In this document: positions 10,451-22,002 of the stretch, in pieces | Layout: each line of letters begins with the position of its first letter | Position numbering within the stretch: position 1 is the stretch's first letter | Assembly: GCF_030035675.1 (NCBI RefSeq) | Contig: NC_084499.1 | Coordinates: forward strand, 20,129,953 to 20,193,952 | DNA from: Rhineura floridana | Lineage: Eukaryota; Chordata; Lepidosauria; Squamata; Rhineuridae | DNA length: 64,000 bases | Reading direction: 5' to 3' | Translations under genes and position numbers: made by a program | The notes under the pieces: generated by a model | The model's input: the letters and a program-made list of their open reading frames with translations, nothing else | The model's database searches: none | What the model was told of the DNA's origin: nothing

Positions 10451-10964
10451 CATTTATTTATAGGTTAACATATCCCTTCCAAAACCCACAGTGCAAGTTA
10501 ACAATTTGGGTAGGTTAACAGCGTTTCAACTGTTTGCTTCCCCTCTTCCCTCCTTGTCTGCTTTTCCTTTTGCGTCATGCCTTTTTAGACTGTTATGCTT
10601 GCAGGCAGGAACTGACTTTTTTTTAACGCTGGATGCATTAAAGCTGCACGGGGAATCTTAGTGGCTAAAGAGAGGGATACAAATACTCTAAAATAATGAG
10701 CAGCAGTAGCAACAATAGATAATAATAAAAAAGATTTCAGTCATTCTGATTTAAAGTAGGAGCACAGGATGCTGCTTTATCCAACTCCCCCCCCCGCTCT
10801 CCACAGACACTTGAAAATCACTGAGGGTCTTGGAGGACGACTGAATTTCCCCCTCCTGCCTGCTGTAGTCATTGTAAGGTGCTGTGCTAAATGCAGTATG
10901 ATTTTTTAAAATTTATATTTTAATCGCTTCTTGTAATTTATATTTTTAAATATAAAAAATCTGA
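10451..10964. other. Unassigned AT-rich sequence
   Basis: No gene or clear repeat. There is a poly-C run near 10788 and AT-rich DNA up to the next SINE. Confidence 0.3.
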
Positions 10965-11125
10965 TCTAGCTCAATATTGTCGACACTGACTGGCAGCCGC
11001 CCTCCATCGTTCCAGGACAGCGTTCTTTCCCAGCCCTATCTGGAGATACCCCTGAGGTCTGAACCTGGGACCTTCCGTGTGCAAAACAGGTGTTCTGCAC
11101 CTGAACGACGGCTCTTCCCGGAGGA
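10965..11125 (-). mobile_element. tRNA-Ala SINE
   Basis: Reverse copy: TCTAGCTCAATATTGTCGAC at the left, CTATCTGGAGATACCCCTGA in the middle, and GTGCAAAACAGGTGTTCTGC at the tRNA end. A run of G follows at 11141. Confidence 0.75.
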
Positions 11126-11643
11126 TGCAAATAAACCGGGGGGGGGGGGGGCTGAACAAAACGCAGACCTCAGTTCTTGGAGGGTACGTCTACCAGTTGG
11201 TAGACACAGGCTCTGTTGGCCTCTCAGTCCGTTCCTACTGGGAAGTTCTTTCTCTTCGGACGCCAGGTCTATCAGGGAGAAGGAAGACCACGAGGGCTGG
11301 TACAATTCTGGGTTTCAAAAGGTGTGGCGTTTGTGGGGGGGGGCAGCCCGTTAAAAGTCACCCAAAGTCCTGCAGAGGCAGCTGATGTGCATAAAAAGCC
11401 GTCTGTCAATCTGCTGCAGGGGAAACACTGACTGATGGGAGCTTTTTTTGGGATTCTGGGGGGGCAGGGATGTCAACTGCAGCCTAAGGGAACATAAATA
11501 TTTTTTATTTATTATTTGCTTTATATCCCACCCTTCCTCCCAGCAGGAGCCCAGGGCGGCAAATATGAAAAGTTGGCCGGGCTTTCCGGGAGAAGAGATC
11601 TCCGTAGCCCATCTAGAGCCATCTTCAAAGCCCTTTTCCTCCC
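11126..11643. other. Mostly unassigned
   Basis: There is a retroposon-tail fragment at about 11505-11560 (TATCCCACCCTTCCTCCCAG). The rest has no feature that I can support; open frames here overlap each other in several frames and look accidental. Confidence 0.3.
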
Positions 11644-11657
11644 TAACCCTACTCTGA

Positions 11658-11868
11658 AAAAAATGAATGGACTGCCTTCAAGTCAATCCCGACAGGGTTT
11701 TCATGGTAAGCGGTATTCAGAGGTGGTTTACCATTGCCATCCTCTGAGGCTGAGAGACAGTGACTGTCCCAAGGTCACCCAGCGAGCTTCATGGCTGTGT
11801 GGGGATTCGAAACCTGGTCTCTCAGGTCGTAGTCCAACACTCTAACCACTACACCACACTGGCTCTCT
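11658..11868 (-). mobile_element. tRNA-head SINE, tail type B, with target duplication
   Basis: Flanks TAACCCTACTCTGA (11644-11657) and TAACCTACTCTGA (11869-11881) form a 13-14 bp target-site duplication. The body has the type B tail (GACTGCCTTCAAGTCAATCC in plus orientation) and the head ends in CCACACTGGCTCTC. Confidence 0.88.
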
Positions 11869-11881
11869 TAACCTACTCTGA

Positions 11882-12401
11882 GCCCTTCCAAATCTAGGCC
11901 AAGGGCTTCCACGAAAAGCCTGGTCCTTCAAGCCCGTGCAAAGCCCGAACACCAGAGGCACCTTCTTCCATCCACCCAGAGTGTGGCATGAGATGTGGAT
12001 TCTTCACTCTCACACAGAGCCTGCACGTCACCCAAACATCAGCTGCTCATCCACAGCCTGGGATGAGAGGGGCCCACATATACGCCCTAAGCAATGGGGG
12101 ACGGCATTGCCCAGTGGAGCCTCCAAGGGGGGGCACTGATGCAACTCTTGCCCAGCCTCTTAGAGCCCCTCCTGGGGATGAATGGACATCTGCAGTCCAT
12201 CTAGATGCTTCCTGAGGCACGGAGGCTGACACGTGGGCTAACATCCCTAAGAGCGATGGGAAAATCATACCCTATTGTAGCACAGATCTAATTATTATTA
12301 TAATTTATATTATTATTATTATAATTAACAACAACAACAACAAAAGTGAATTCTTTGTGAAGAGGGGAATCTGAAGGAGGAGCAATGCCAGCTCCTCAGC
12401 A
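11882..12401. other. Unassigned
   Basis: No gene or repeat recognised. An (ATT)/(AAC) low-complexity patch lies at 12290-12342. Confidence 0.3.
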
Positions 12402-12760
12402 CAGGGATGGAGGATCTTTTTTCGGCCCTCCCATCGTGGGGAACCTTCTGAGGCCCCCTGGCATTAGTGGGCGGGGCCAGTGCCAAGAGTGGGCGGAGAA
12501 AAAGAGGTGACCCTTTCTTTTCAGCCACGCAAGACGTTTCTACACCCCAACCACACCCCTCTCCATCCAGGCCAGCAAGAGGGTGTGGATGACGCAGGGC
12601 CGGTGAGGGCTGCGGAGAAAGTCCCGAGGGCCAGACGGAGAGGCCTCAAGGGCCAGTTTTGTCCCGTGGGATTAAGGGTCCCCGTTCCTGCTTTGGAAAG
12701 AGCCCCATCTCAGAGGGCTGTGGAAGAGCAACCCAGAGGTCCCTTTTCTAAAGGAACAGG
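12402..12760. mobile_element. hAT-like miniature element, family F
   Basis: It starts CAGGGATGGAGGATC and has the family words GGGCGGGGCCAGTG and GTGGGCGGAG. The right end is poorly preserved. Other family F copies: 27471-27839, 31468-31790, 43222-43355, 44625-44975, 62734-63052. Confidence 0.5.
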
Positions 12761-13783
12761 ATTTAAAGCCCCCCAAAAGGTCTGGGTGCAGAATGGCTGG
12801 TAATAAATCTGTGGGGTAAATGCACTATACCCATTGTTGTGGGAAAGGAGCACTGTGTGGATGCATCAGGCAGAAAGTCATCAGGTGCAGCTAGAGCCAG
12901 GAAGCTGCACCAGTGGCATTTCTGCTTGGACACACACACACTGCACCCAATGCTGAGCTGCAAGACCTGAGCATAAAGTAGGCCTCGACCAACCTAGTAC
13001 CCTTCATATATTTTGGACTACAATCCCCATCAGCTCCAGCCAGCACAGCTTGTAAAACTCACCTAGGGCAAGTGAGAATCGCCTTCAGGTGAGCCGACAT
13101 GACAGATTTTGCAAGCCGGAAGAGAACAGATTCCTTCCTCGCCCCCTTTCCAGATTGCAAATAAGTTGTCAATGGCATACAGCTCGTAAACATGGCCCCC
13201 TTGAGCCAGTGGAAAGCGTCTCAGAGCTAGTCATTTGAAGGGGTGTTTTGCGAGACTACAGCAAGAGGTAAGGAGGCGGCGGGTTTTGCTAGGCTTCATC
13301 CTGAAGACCCCGTAATAAATAATAACCCCTCAATGTCCTGCTAGGGCCCACAGGAGATAGGGCCACTGCCCTATGAGCTCGTGGGGGCCATTAGCCAGAG
13401 AATGGAATTGCAGGTCAATCCAGCCAGGCGTCGAGCATCAGTAGCCCATGATGCTCCTGGCTTGGGAGGGGGTTCAAACGTGGCACATGGCAGCCTACCC
13501 CCATTGCTTCAAGGGCATGCACGTTGATGGTCAAGCTACAAGCCATCCAACCTGACAGCTACAGGGAGCCCTCCCCTCCCGGAACAGAACTCTCTGTTGC
13601 AACTGTCGTCGCCTTGTCAGTTCAGAAGAGAATATACAGACGTTACTGTAGGAGCCCTTCTGGATCGGGAGAAAGGCCCGCAAGTGGCCAACCAAGGATG
13701 CTCCCAGGGGGTTCACAGACTGGAGCGTGTCTACAGAGCGATCGGCAGGATGGTAAAGGGATCTGGAACCCCAGGTCCTAGGA
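12761..13783. other. Mostly unassigned intergenic DNA
   Basis: It includes a family D fragment at 13010-13042 and a candidate splice-donor segment described separately. There are scattered CpGs around 13080-13300. Confidence 0.3.
13063..13140 (-). other. Candidate non-coding first exon for ASB6
   Basis: On the minus strand an ETS-like CTCTTCCGGCTTGC (near 13117) is followed about 50 bases later by a perfect donor CCCTAG|GTGAGT (exon end 13063). It lies 2.8 kb upstream of the acceptor at 10300. The link to ASB6 is an inference without transcript support. Confidence 0.2.
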
Positions 13784-14373
13784 CAGTGGTTCCCAATTTT
13801 TTTTCTCTCCACGGAATGCCAAGAATCTCGGTGGAACATGTCAAGGTTTTTCTGCCTGTTGTAGCAATTGTAATGCGCCGTGCTAGACGCTGCATGCAGT
13901 TGTTTAAAAATTGTATTTTTCTTGCTTCTTTAGTTTTTTATATCACATTTTCTTGTGTTACAATTTGCATTCCACAGAATGTACAACACAAGAAGTAAAA
14001 AAAGCAATAAAAAGACGGTTAAAAATCAATATGAATCCTAGAACAGTAGAGTTGGAAGGCACCCCTAAGGCCATCTAGTCCAACCCCCTGCTCAATGCAG
14101 GAACCCAACTTAGAGCATCGCCGACAGGTGCCTCCTGAATGCCTCCAGTGCAGGAGAGCCCACCACCTCCCTATGTCATGGTTTCCACTGTTGTACCGCT
14201 CTAAACCATTAGGAAGTTTTTCCTGATGTTCAGCCGAAATCTGGCTTCCTGCAACTTGAGCCCATTCTTCCACGTCCTGCACTCTGAGCTATATAAGGCG
14301 GACATGTCGCAGACCACCTCAGCAAAGCTCGTGGACCACTAGAGGTCCGCAGACCACAGTTTGGGAACCCCTG
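13784..14373. mobile_element. hAT miniature element split by a CR1 insertion
   Basis: Termini are CAGTGGTTCCCAA and TTGGGAACCCCTG, inverted copies of the Charlie-like type. The inside has AT-rich inverted arms (AAATTGTATTTTTCTTGC ... GCAATAAAAAGACGG). The right flank ATCTAGAG fits the hAT target preference; the left flank TCCTAGGA matches it only partly. Confidence 0.7.
14039..14285 (-). mobile_element. CR1 3' end inserted in the hAT element
   Basis: The reverse orientation shows AGAGTTGGAAGGCACCCCTA and CCATCTAGTCCAACCCCC. It ends inside the last part of ORF2 (CTTGAGCCCATTCTTCCACG). Its position inside a complete pair of hAT termini dates it as the younger insertion. Confidence 0.75.
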
Positions 14374-15264
14374 ATCTAGAGGAGTGCGACCAGGATGGTG
14401 AAGGCATCTGGAAACCCAAGTCCTGAGAGGAATGGTTGAGAAGAGCTTGGGTACGTTTATACCAAGGATGGGCGGGTGGGACCTGTAGCTCTCCAGATGC
14501 TGTCAGACTCCAGCTCCAGTCAGCCCCATCCAGCATGACCAATGATTGAAAACGGTGGGAGTTGTAGTTCTGGGACATCTGGGGGAGTCGAAGGTTCCCA
14601 GCCCCTGTGAATAGTCTGGACTAGAGAAGGTCTAAGGGAAGGCACAATGGAAGGGACATCAAATGAAGCTGAATCTGGTAAGGAGTTCTGTACAGAAGCT
14701 CCAGCATCCTGGGAGAAGACATGCCCTACTCCTTTCACCCCAAAGTGACATTGGAAGCCTACACCTGTGTTGAAGGAGAGAAGTCCACAGCCCTGCTCAG
14801 AAAATGCTGCCGCTTGAGGCCTTGCCTCAGCACCTCCAAAACAAGCCTCCTCCCCCCTCCAAATAATAAAGTTTTGTAGGAAATACAGGTTTTCCTGAAG
14901 GGCTTGGGGTGGTGGTGGTTAACGGCTACTTCTTCTCTGTTTGTTTCTTAACGGTTGTTTTATTATTTTCCTAATATTGAAAAGTTGTTTTCGCTTGCTG
15001 TTACATTTGTTGTTACGTTACTGCTTTATTGTTTTTTGTTATTAGGAGACTGTTTTTTGCAATTGTTTTTGAGATGTATTTCTGTTTACCTTGTTATAAG
15101 CCACCTTGAGCACAATTTTTTGTGGCATACAATAAAATGATGATGATGAATCTTAGAAGATTCCAGATAGGCAAAAGCCACAGTGCACAGTTGAAGTGTG
15201 GAATTCGCTCCCTCCAGAAACAGCGGCGGCCATCAACTTGAGCGCCTTCCAAAGAGGGTTCGGC
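14374..15264. other. LINE scrap, family D element, then unassigned
   Basis: 14385-14450 resembles LINE coding sequence (CAGGATGGTGAAGGCATCTG) and has a counterpart just left of the hAT element at 13749-13780. 14460-14600 is a family D foldback. A retroposon-tail-like stretch (TTATAAGCCACCTTGAGCAC) lies near 15095. Confidence 0.4.
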
Positions 15265-15541
15265 CAGTGATCCCCAAACCTTTTTACTTGCTGCAGCAGT
15301 TGTAATGCACTGTGCTCGATGCTGCATGATTTTAAATTGCATTTTAATTGCTTTTTTCTTTCTTATACATTATAACATTACGATTTGCATTCCGCAGAAT
15401 TCAAATTGTAATACACTAAACTGCAATGCAAGAAACGGAAAAAGCAATTAAAATACAATTAAAAATCAATACAAATATTTAATGTGCACATGCTGTGGAC
15501 CACTGGGATGTGGCTCGTGGACCACAGCTTGGGAATCCCTG
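15265..15541. mobile_element. hAT miniature element, uninterrupted copy
   Basis: Termini are CAGTGATCCCCAAACC and GCTTGGGAATCCCTG. Flanks GGTTCGGC (15257-15264) and GATTAGGC (15542-15549) match at 6 of 8 bases, a decayed 8-bp target duplication. Central arms TTGCATTTTAATTGC and GCAATTAAAATACAA are inverted. Confidence 0.8.
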
Positions 15542-15549
15542 GATTAGGC

Positions 15550-15775
15550 ACATTCACAGAGGAGAGAAGGCTACGAGCCATGAGCCGCTGTTGGAGTCAG
15601 TATGCCTCTGAATAACCAGTCGCGAGGCCACAAGTGGGGAGAGTTGCTGTTGTGCACTCAGGTCCCACTTGTGGGTTTCCCACTGGGGCATCTGGGTGGC
15701 CACTGTGAAAACAAGGGCGTTGCACTGGACAGGCCTGGACAGGCCTGATCCAGCTTCAGGTCTTTTCTTATGTCA
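15550..15775 (+). mobile_element. CR1 3' end
   Basis: It has CTTGTGGGTTTCCCACTGG, GGCCACTGTGAAAACAAGG and a terminal TTTCTTATGT. A short tandem duplication of GGACAGGCCT is visible near 15728-15750. Confidence 0.7.
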
Positions 15776-17270
15776 GAAAACCAGTCAGGAGAGCAAAACT
15801 GCTGCTCTTTGACTCAAGTTAGGCTGGGTTTCTGGCCAGAAAAGAGAACTGCAAAACAGTCACAGGGGATGGAATAGCATAATCCTGAAGGGCCTGGCTG
15901 GCTAACTAGAGTGCCGAAGAGAACGCACCCCTGTTAGAAGGAGAGGAAACTCTGAAACATTTTTTGTTGCAGTTTCCTCTCGGGCTTCTGTTAAGGGCAG
16001 AATGGGAATTCCAACCCAGATCCTTTGTTACAGAACCCGCAGGGTTTGTATAGTATTCCTGTCAAATTAATCCAGAGCAAAGGGGTGCAATTTCATGGCA
16101 TACATAAGGAGAAATTGTCCTTATCAGGGACGCCACCCAGACTTTTGTCAGGGGCAGGGCAAATCTGCATTTCAGCTCCAGACACCCAGGCAAACTCTTG
16201 TTCTTTTTTAATCTATCACATTACAGGAGGCGAGTTGCATTGACTCCAACTCTGCCAGAGTAAAATTATCCGCCTTCACGCCAAAGGAAAGTGCAGGCCA
16301 TAGAGACCCCCTGTAATTACAGCCACCCACATGACGTGACAAATATTTATGCCCCAATGCAAACTGCCTCTTTTCCCTTCAAATCCCTCCTCAAAAGCCA
16401 TTGACTGTGGTGCAATCCCCTAGCTCCTGTGCTGTAAGGTAACGATAAATAAAACACCATACCTGTATAGATTATACAGCCATGAGAGTGGCTGCATGCT
16501 ATAGCCAGCATGGATTTTTCACATTCCACAATGTTAAATTGAAAATACCCCCATGCCATTCTGATGGTTCCCATAAGCTCATCTCAAAACAAAACCTTAC
16601 AAACTTATAGTCCTGAACTCAGAAACTCTTGCTAAACAACCCTCTAAGTTTTCATGGCGATACACAAAACAGTCAGAGAGAACCGAGAGTTCAAAGCGTA
16701 AAAAGAGAGAAGAAAAAAACCCAGACCCCTGTTGGACTTTTTTCTGTCCGAGTTCTCATAATTTGTTGAAATTAATTAAAAATCAGCTATGTTCACAGAT
16801 AATCCTATTACTGACCTTGCCGCATACTCTGACCTTCATCTTCTGCAGTTTAAAAGTTTAAAAGATGCCTGGCTGATTTTTGATTAATTTAAGAAATTTA
16901 CATTGAAGTCAGTAATAAGCCCAGGTATGCTCTATGGCCACCACTCACCATATGCTCAGAGGCACATATTACCAAATTCTTCCAAGCTACACAGGAAGTG
17001 GATTGGACTGTGAAAGACCAACCCAAATGGTGTTTGCATTTTTACAGATCTGTAGGGCAGTGCAATATCTCAGAGAGGAGGTCAGGTCTCCTGCTCCCCT
17101 GGTGCACTCACTATAGCTGCCTAATGTCCCTGCTTTTTAAAGTTTGATAAGAATATCTGCTGGCTATAGGTACATTCTTAAACTGCAAGGGTTTTTTTGC
17201 CTATTAGTGAATAGTGTTATATTAACCAATCACCCTTCTTAATTTCATTATTATGGAAGAGTGCTGTTCT
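15776..17270. other. Repeat-poor island, unassigned
   Basis: About 1.5 kb without a repeat that I can name. It is AT-rich from 16,600, with TTAATTAAAAATCAGC (about 16772) and the inverse-like GCTGATTTTTGATTAATTT (16871-16889) forming a possible inverted repeat, so part of it may be an old element. Confidence 0.35.
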
Positions 17271-17274
17271 GGGA

Positions 17275-17695
17275 ACATAGGAAGCTGCTTTGTGCCAAGT
17301 TGGACCAGTGCTTGATTGAGCTCTGTGCTGTCTATACTGACCGGCAGCAGCTCTCCAAGGTTTCAGGCAAACAAGCTTTCCCAGCTCTACCTGGAGATGC
17401 TACTGGGGGTTGAACCTGAGACCTTCTGCCTGCAAAGCATGTTCTCTATCACTGACCTATGGCTCTTCCCCTAAAAATAAAGTGAGATTCTAGTCCTCAT
17501 AGTTCTGAAGAAAGACCAGAATTAAATAGGAACAGAGGAAAGTGCCTTATGCTGTCACCCCACTGGTCCATCCAGCTCACTGTGTTTACACTGACTGGCA
17601 GCAGCTCTACAGGGTTTTAGGCAGGGGACATTCCCAGTCCTACCTGGAGAAGGCTTCTGCATTCAGAGCAGGTGTTCTACTTTTCCCCAATAAGT
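17275..17695 (-). mobile_element. Dimeric tRNA-Ala SINE with linker
   Basis: Two reverse monomers (about 17275-17470 and 17525-17695) are joined by a linker that reads CTAGTCCTCATAGTTCTGA in plus orientation. The same linker is found in four other dimers here. Confidence 0.8.
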
Positions 17696-17794
17696 AGCGA
17701 TGTGGGTTTTCTGGAAGATTTTGAATTAGGTAAATTAGGGTTATTTACACTGGAAAATGTCTAGCTTGCATCAGACAAGTTTCTGATGCCCTAG

Positions 17795-17925
17795 AGAAGG
17801 TGCGGGGAACCTTTGGCTCTCCAGAGGTTGTTGAACTACAACTCCCATCGTCCCTGGCCACTGGCTGCACTTGCTGGGGCTGATGGGAGTTGCAGTTCAG
17901 CAGCATCGGGAGGGGCTGAAGATCC
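17795..17925. mobile_element. Foldback element, family D
   Basis: TTGAACTACAACTCCCATC is mirrored by GATGGGAGTTGCAGTTCAG around a short centre. Confidence 0.7.
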
Positions 17926-17999
17926 CAACCTCTGCTCAAGAGAGTGATCTAGTTGATCATTTACTGTACTTGCATTCAGTAAAGAAAGCCAAACACTTT

Positions 18000-18960
18000 G
18001 AAACTGACAAGCTCTGCCTAACATTTATTTGCAATTGACACCCATCCATTGCTACTAAATGAACTCAGGCCATGCACGAACGTCGGAATTGCTTGTCAAG
18101 ATATTTTTAAACCTGTTTTTAAAGCTGTTTTGTTTGCATATGTTTTGTTTTCAAGATGTTTTAGAGTGCTTTTAGTGTTTTTGTTTGCCGCCCTGGGCTC
18201 CTTCTGGGAGGAAGGGCTTATATATATAAAACTTTCTGCCCCCCACAATCCCAAAACCAACCACTGCATCAGAAGACAACATGAGTCCACCTTACAAGGC
18301 TGTTAGGAGGCTTCCACTGAGAAAAATGTTTGTTGAAAGAAGCCTATGAATTGCCCCCAAAATGCTACTTTGTCAATCGTGCACACACTTTCCTGGAACA
18401 GACTTCCCAGTAAACACAAAAGGATTGTTCGGCTGTTACATGGAATACAGGTGGAAGCTGTCTCCTCTCCATAAGTACATGAGGGCTTGCATGAAAGAGT
18501 GTACTCTTGTTGATTTGCACAGCTCAACCATCACGCACATAGAGTACACTCGCTGAATGTTACATGTGAATAGCTGTGCCAGTGTCCAACTGAACCATTT
18601 GTTTACACAAACTGTACACTCATTAAATATAACGTGTGCACGCTCTGAATTAAAATTGCATTGAGTATTGCTACATAAAAGCAGAGTAATACCCCCCCCA
18701 TCTCCGTGGACCCTGAAGGTTGGAATCCCCGCTTTGCAATTTAAACAATCCCCCATTTTTGCAATTTAAATATTTTTTTAAAAATTATCCATACAATTTA
18801 ACCATTTGAGGAGCAGCCAGAGAGATATTTTCCCTTTCTTCCCCACTTTGCTAAGCAGCTGTTTTTTTAAAAAAAACAATAACATTTTCCTGTAAGCAAC
18901 AAAAGAAACAAACAGCACTTCAGGATGTTTTTCCCAGCAACCTTCCTCTTATAAATTCTC
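18000..18960. other. Unassigned, with reiterated GTGTAC motifs
   Basis: 18185-18230 is a retroposon-tail scrap (CCCTGGGCTCCTTCTGGGAG). From 18497 to 18622, GAGTGTACTC, GAGTACACTC and TGTACACTCA recur, which hints at an old inverted-repeat element. No gene seen. Confidence 0.3.
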
Positions 18961-19284
18961 TTCTCATGCGATGGCACCAGCATTTCCTACCTGCATCGGG
19001 CTCCTCCTGGCTGGCAGGAAGCGGAAGAATGAAGCGTTTCTGAGTTGCACTTTTAAACATGTGTAGGAACAGCTACAGATCTCTTTCTCTCAGTATGTAT
19101 CTATCATTTTTTCCCTGCAAGTGCCCTCTGCAGGCGGGAGGTTTCTTTCTTTACCGCTGCAGGCTCAAACTGGCCTCCAGGGGTCAGACTTCCTCAGCAG
19201 AAATTAAGAGATATGTAGAGAGGCAGCTATATCAGTTGAACTGGAAGAACTGTTTCTAATCTTTTTTTTAAAAAAATGCATGCA

Positions 19285-19705
19285 GACTTAAGAGCATAAA
19301 AAGAGCCCTGTTGGATCAGGCTAGTGACCCACCTAGTCCAGTACGCTGTTGTCACAGAGGGAGGAAAACTTCTCTCTATCCGCTCTTTCCATGCCATGGA
19401 TAATTTTATACATCTCTATCTTGTCACCCTCTGACTTGCCTTTTCTCTAAACTAAAAATCCCCGAAAGCTGCAGCCTCTCCTCATAAGGGAGTCACTCCA
19501 TCCCCTTGAACATCCTGGCTGCCCTTTTCTAAACCTTTTCCAATATTCTTTTCAAGGTGAGGCAATCAGAACTGTACACAGGATTCCAAATGCAGCCGCA
19601 TCATAGATTTATACAATGGCATTATGATATCGGCAGTTTTATTTTCAGTACCTTTCCTAATGATCACTAGCATGGGATTTGCCTTCAGCACCAGGCCTGG
19701 AATGG
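19285..19705 (-). mobile_element. CR1-like LINE 3' part, including end of ORF2
   Basis: Same family as the copy at 1-1108, in reverse. It includes the anti-sense of the thumb and LPYEER region (AAGGGAGTCACTCCATCCCC) and of the YKSMV region (ATAGATTTATACAATGGCAT). Confidence 0.8.
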
Positions 19706-19834
19706 ACCTGCTTAAATATTTCTGATAGGGTTTAATGAGAGCCCCGGCAATAGTATTTCAGTGCCAGGCCTCAGCCCTGAAAATGACTAATGCTACCATG
19801 AAATGGCCTTTGAACATGTGTAGAGGGCTTTCTG

Positions 19835-20130
19835 TGGTGCAGGGAAGGGGTGTACCTCAGTCTTAAGGGAGGGCTGGGAAAGATCCTTGTCTGAAACCTT
19901 GGATGGACCCGAAGGCCTGATTCGGTATAAGGCAATTTCGTATGTTTCCATTTATTCAGAACTATGAGGACTAGAATCTTGCTTTATTTTAAGGGAAGGG
20001 CTGTAGTTCAGTGGCACAGCACCTGTTTTCCATGCAGAAGGACCCAGATTCAATCCCTGGCATCTCCAAGTAGGAATGCCCATTAATTTCAATGGGTCTA
20101 CTTTGAGTAGGACTAGCATTAGCTATAAGC
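19835..20130 (+). mobile_element. Dimeric tRNA-Ala SINE, second unit invaded by family B element
   Basis: A diverged first unit (19835-19947) is followed by the linker ACTATGAGGACTAGAATCTT, then a second unit from 19993 with GCTGTAGTTCAGTGGCACAG. The second unit breaks off near 20085, where a family B piece (TTTCAATGGGTCTACTTTGA) begins. Confidence 0.65.
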
Positions 20131-20723
20131 CCCTCCCCAATACTCCAGTTGAGGTCTCCCCATAGCAGAATGGAGCGGTACCATCCCATCTTGCAGTCTG
20201 GACACCTCACTTGCATCGATGCAACCTAGAATTGCATTAACCCTTTTAGCCGCCGCATCACATTGCTGGCTCATGTTTAGCTCACAGCAATAGATATGAA
20301 ATGAGAAGGAGACATGTTAGGGAAAAAAATGGTTTTGGAGGGTATGGTCTATATCTTTCCTGCCTCCCCATCTCCCGTTTGGCTCCTAAAAAGACTCTCT
20401 GGCTCATATGTTTGGTTTTTTTAAATAAAAATCCAGCACCTCTGCTTATAATGGTTATCAGAACTGGAAGAGAACATTGATGCTTAAGTGACGGCGACAA
20501 GCACTGAAACTGCGGCCACTTTCTTTGGGGGATTGGCAATAAAAGCCACTTGTTTGGACTCTTATCTTCAGAAATTAATCTGCCCTTTGACATTTACTCT
20601 GTTAGACTCCCCCCACCCTTTTAAAGACCTCCTTAGGTCCTGTCTGGTTGCAATTTATAGTCCTGTTCCAGTTGACTTTATTGGTCTTCTTCTTCTTCTT
20701 CCAAACTTATCCCCCCATCACTA
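20131..20723. other. Unassigned
   Basis: No gene seen. A CR1-like scrap may lie at 20135-20275; the rest is unique-looking. Confidence 0.3.
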
Positions 20724-20954
20724 ACAAAAAAGAAAAATGGGAATGGACTGCCTTCAATTCGATTCCGACTCATGGCGACCCTATGAATAGGGTTTTCATG
20801 GTAAGTGATAATCAGAGGGGGCTTACCATTGCCGTCCTCTGAGGCTGAGAGGCAGTGACTGGCCCAAGGTCACCCAGTGAGCTTCATGGCTGTGTGGGGA
20901 TTCGAACCCTAGTCTTCCAGGTCCTAGTCCAACACTCTAACCACTACACCACAG
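20724..20954 (-). mobile_element. tRNA-head SINE, tail type B
   Basis: The tail side shows ACTGCCTTCAATTCGATTCC and GGCGACCCTATGAATAGGG. The head ends at CTAACCACTACACCACA. Confidence 0.85.
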
Positions 20955-21124
20955 AAACACCCAAATTTGTGCCTGGATTCCCAGTTCCTAATGCTGCTGG
21001 TTTTTAAAAAAATAAAAAAAATTAAAGGTATCATGGGCACAATCCCACTGACTCCAGAGTAAACCAACTATGGGAGCGGAGATTGCTTCACTTTGGCTGG
21101 ATCATACCCCTAAACATACGTACA

Positions 21125-21480
21125 TTTATTGATTGGTTTGATTTGTATAAAGGTATCTCTATACCGTCCTCTCACAAATCTCAGGGCAGTGTATATCGCT
21201 GATAGAAAAACAGGTTGTTTTCTTAAAAAAGAAAAAGAATTAAAAGCTGTAAAGAACAATCATTAAATGACCAGCTACTCAAGAACATATTGAACAACTG
21301 AACAGACCTGTCAGCGTTTTTTTTAAGTCTTCAAGAGACGCCTGAAAGTCAAAAGTGAGGACGGCGCCTGCCGAATCTCTGCAGGAATAGCATTCCACAG
21401 CATGGGGACCTGCAAATACTAAATGCCTGTCTTCTGGTTGCAGCCAGTCAGGCCTCTGCAAGACTGGGGACAACTAACAG
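21125..21480 (-). mobile_element. Retroposon 3' portion
   Basis: A tail with TATACCGTCCTCTCACAAAT is followed by a region that, on the minus strand, still reads like a LINE C-terminus. The reading frame is not usable. Confidence 0.4.
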
Positions 21481-21520
21481 CGCTGCTCTTTAAACTTTGT
21501 AAGCTGATATCCACAAGCAC

Positions 21521-21740
21521 TTTATTTTATTTATTTGGACTGCCTTCAAGTCAATCCTGACTTATGGCGACCCTATGAACAGGGTTTTCACAGCAAGCAG
21601 TGTTACTATTGCCTTCCTCTGAGGCTGAGAGGCAGTGACTGGCCCAAGATCACCCAGGGAGCTTCATGGCTGTGTGGGAATTTGAACCCTGGTCTCCCAG
21701 GTTGTAGTCCAGCATCTTAACCACTATGCCACACTGTCTG
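21521..21740 (-). mobile_element. tRNA-head SINE, tail type B
   Basis: It has GGACTGCCTTCAAGTCAATC at the tail end, CACCCAGGGAGCTTCATGGC in the body, and a head ending TAACCACTATGCCACACTG. Confidence 0.85.
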
Positions 21741-22002
21741 ACAACCACAACCACAATTGCCTTTAAAATTCATCCACAAGACTCAAGGGACGAAGTCTGG
21801 AAAATCACCTCTTCTCCAGTGGGTCTGCCTTCTCACTGCAACATGTTCTGGGAGCTCTTATCAGTGGGGCCCCTCCTGGGGTGTGGGCCCTGGGGTTATG
21901 CCCACTGTGCCGAGCCTCAGCACCAGCCCTGGATGACAGTTTTTGAGATGTACACACCCAGATCTCTCCTCTGGCTTATTCTCAGCACCATAACATGAGG
22001 TT

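Noticed and set aside
15776-17270. Possible old transposon or retroelement in the repeat-poor island
   Set aside because: A weak inverted repeat is visible, but no termini, target duplication or coding words support a call.
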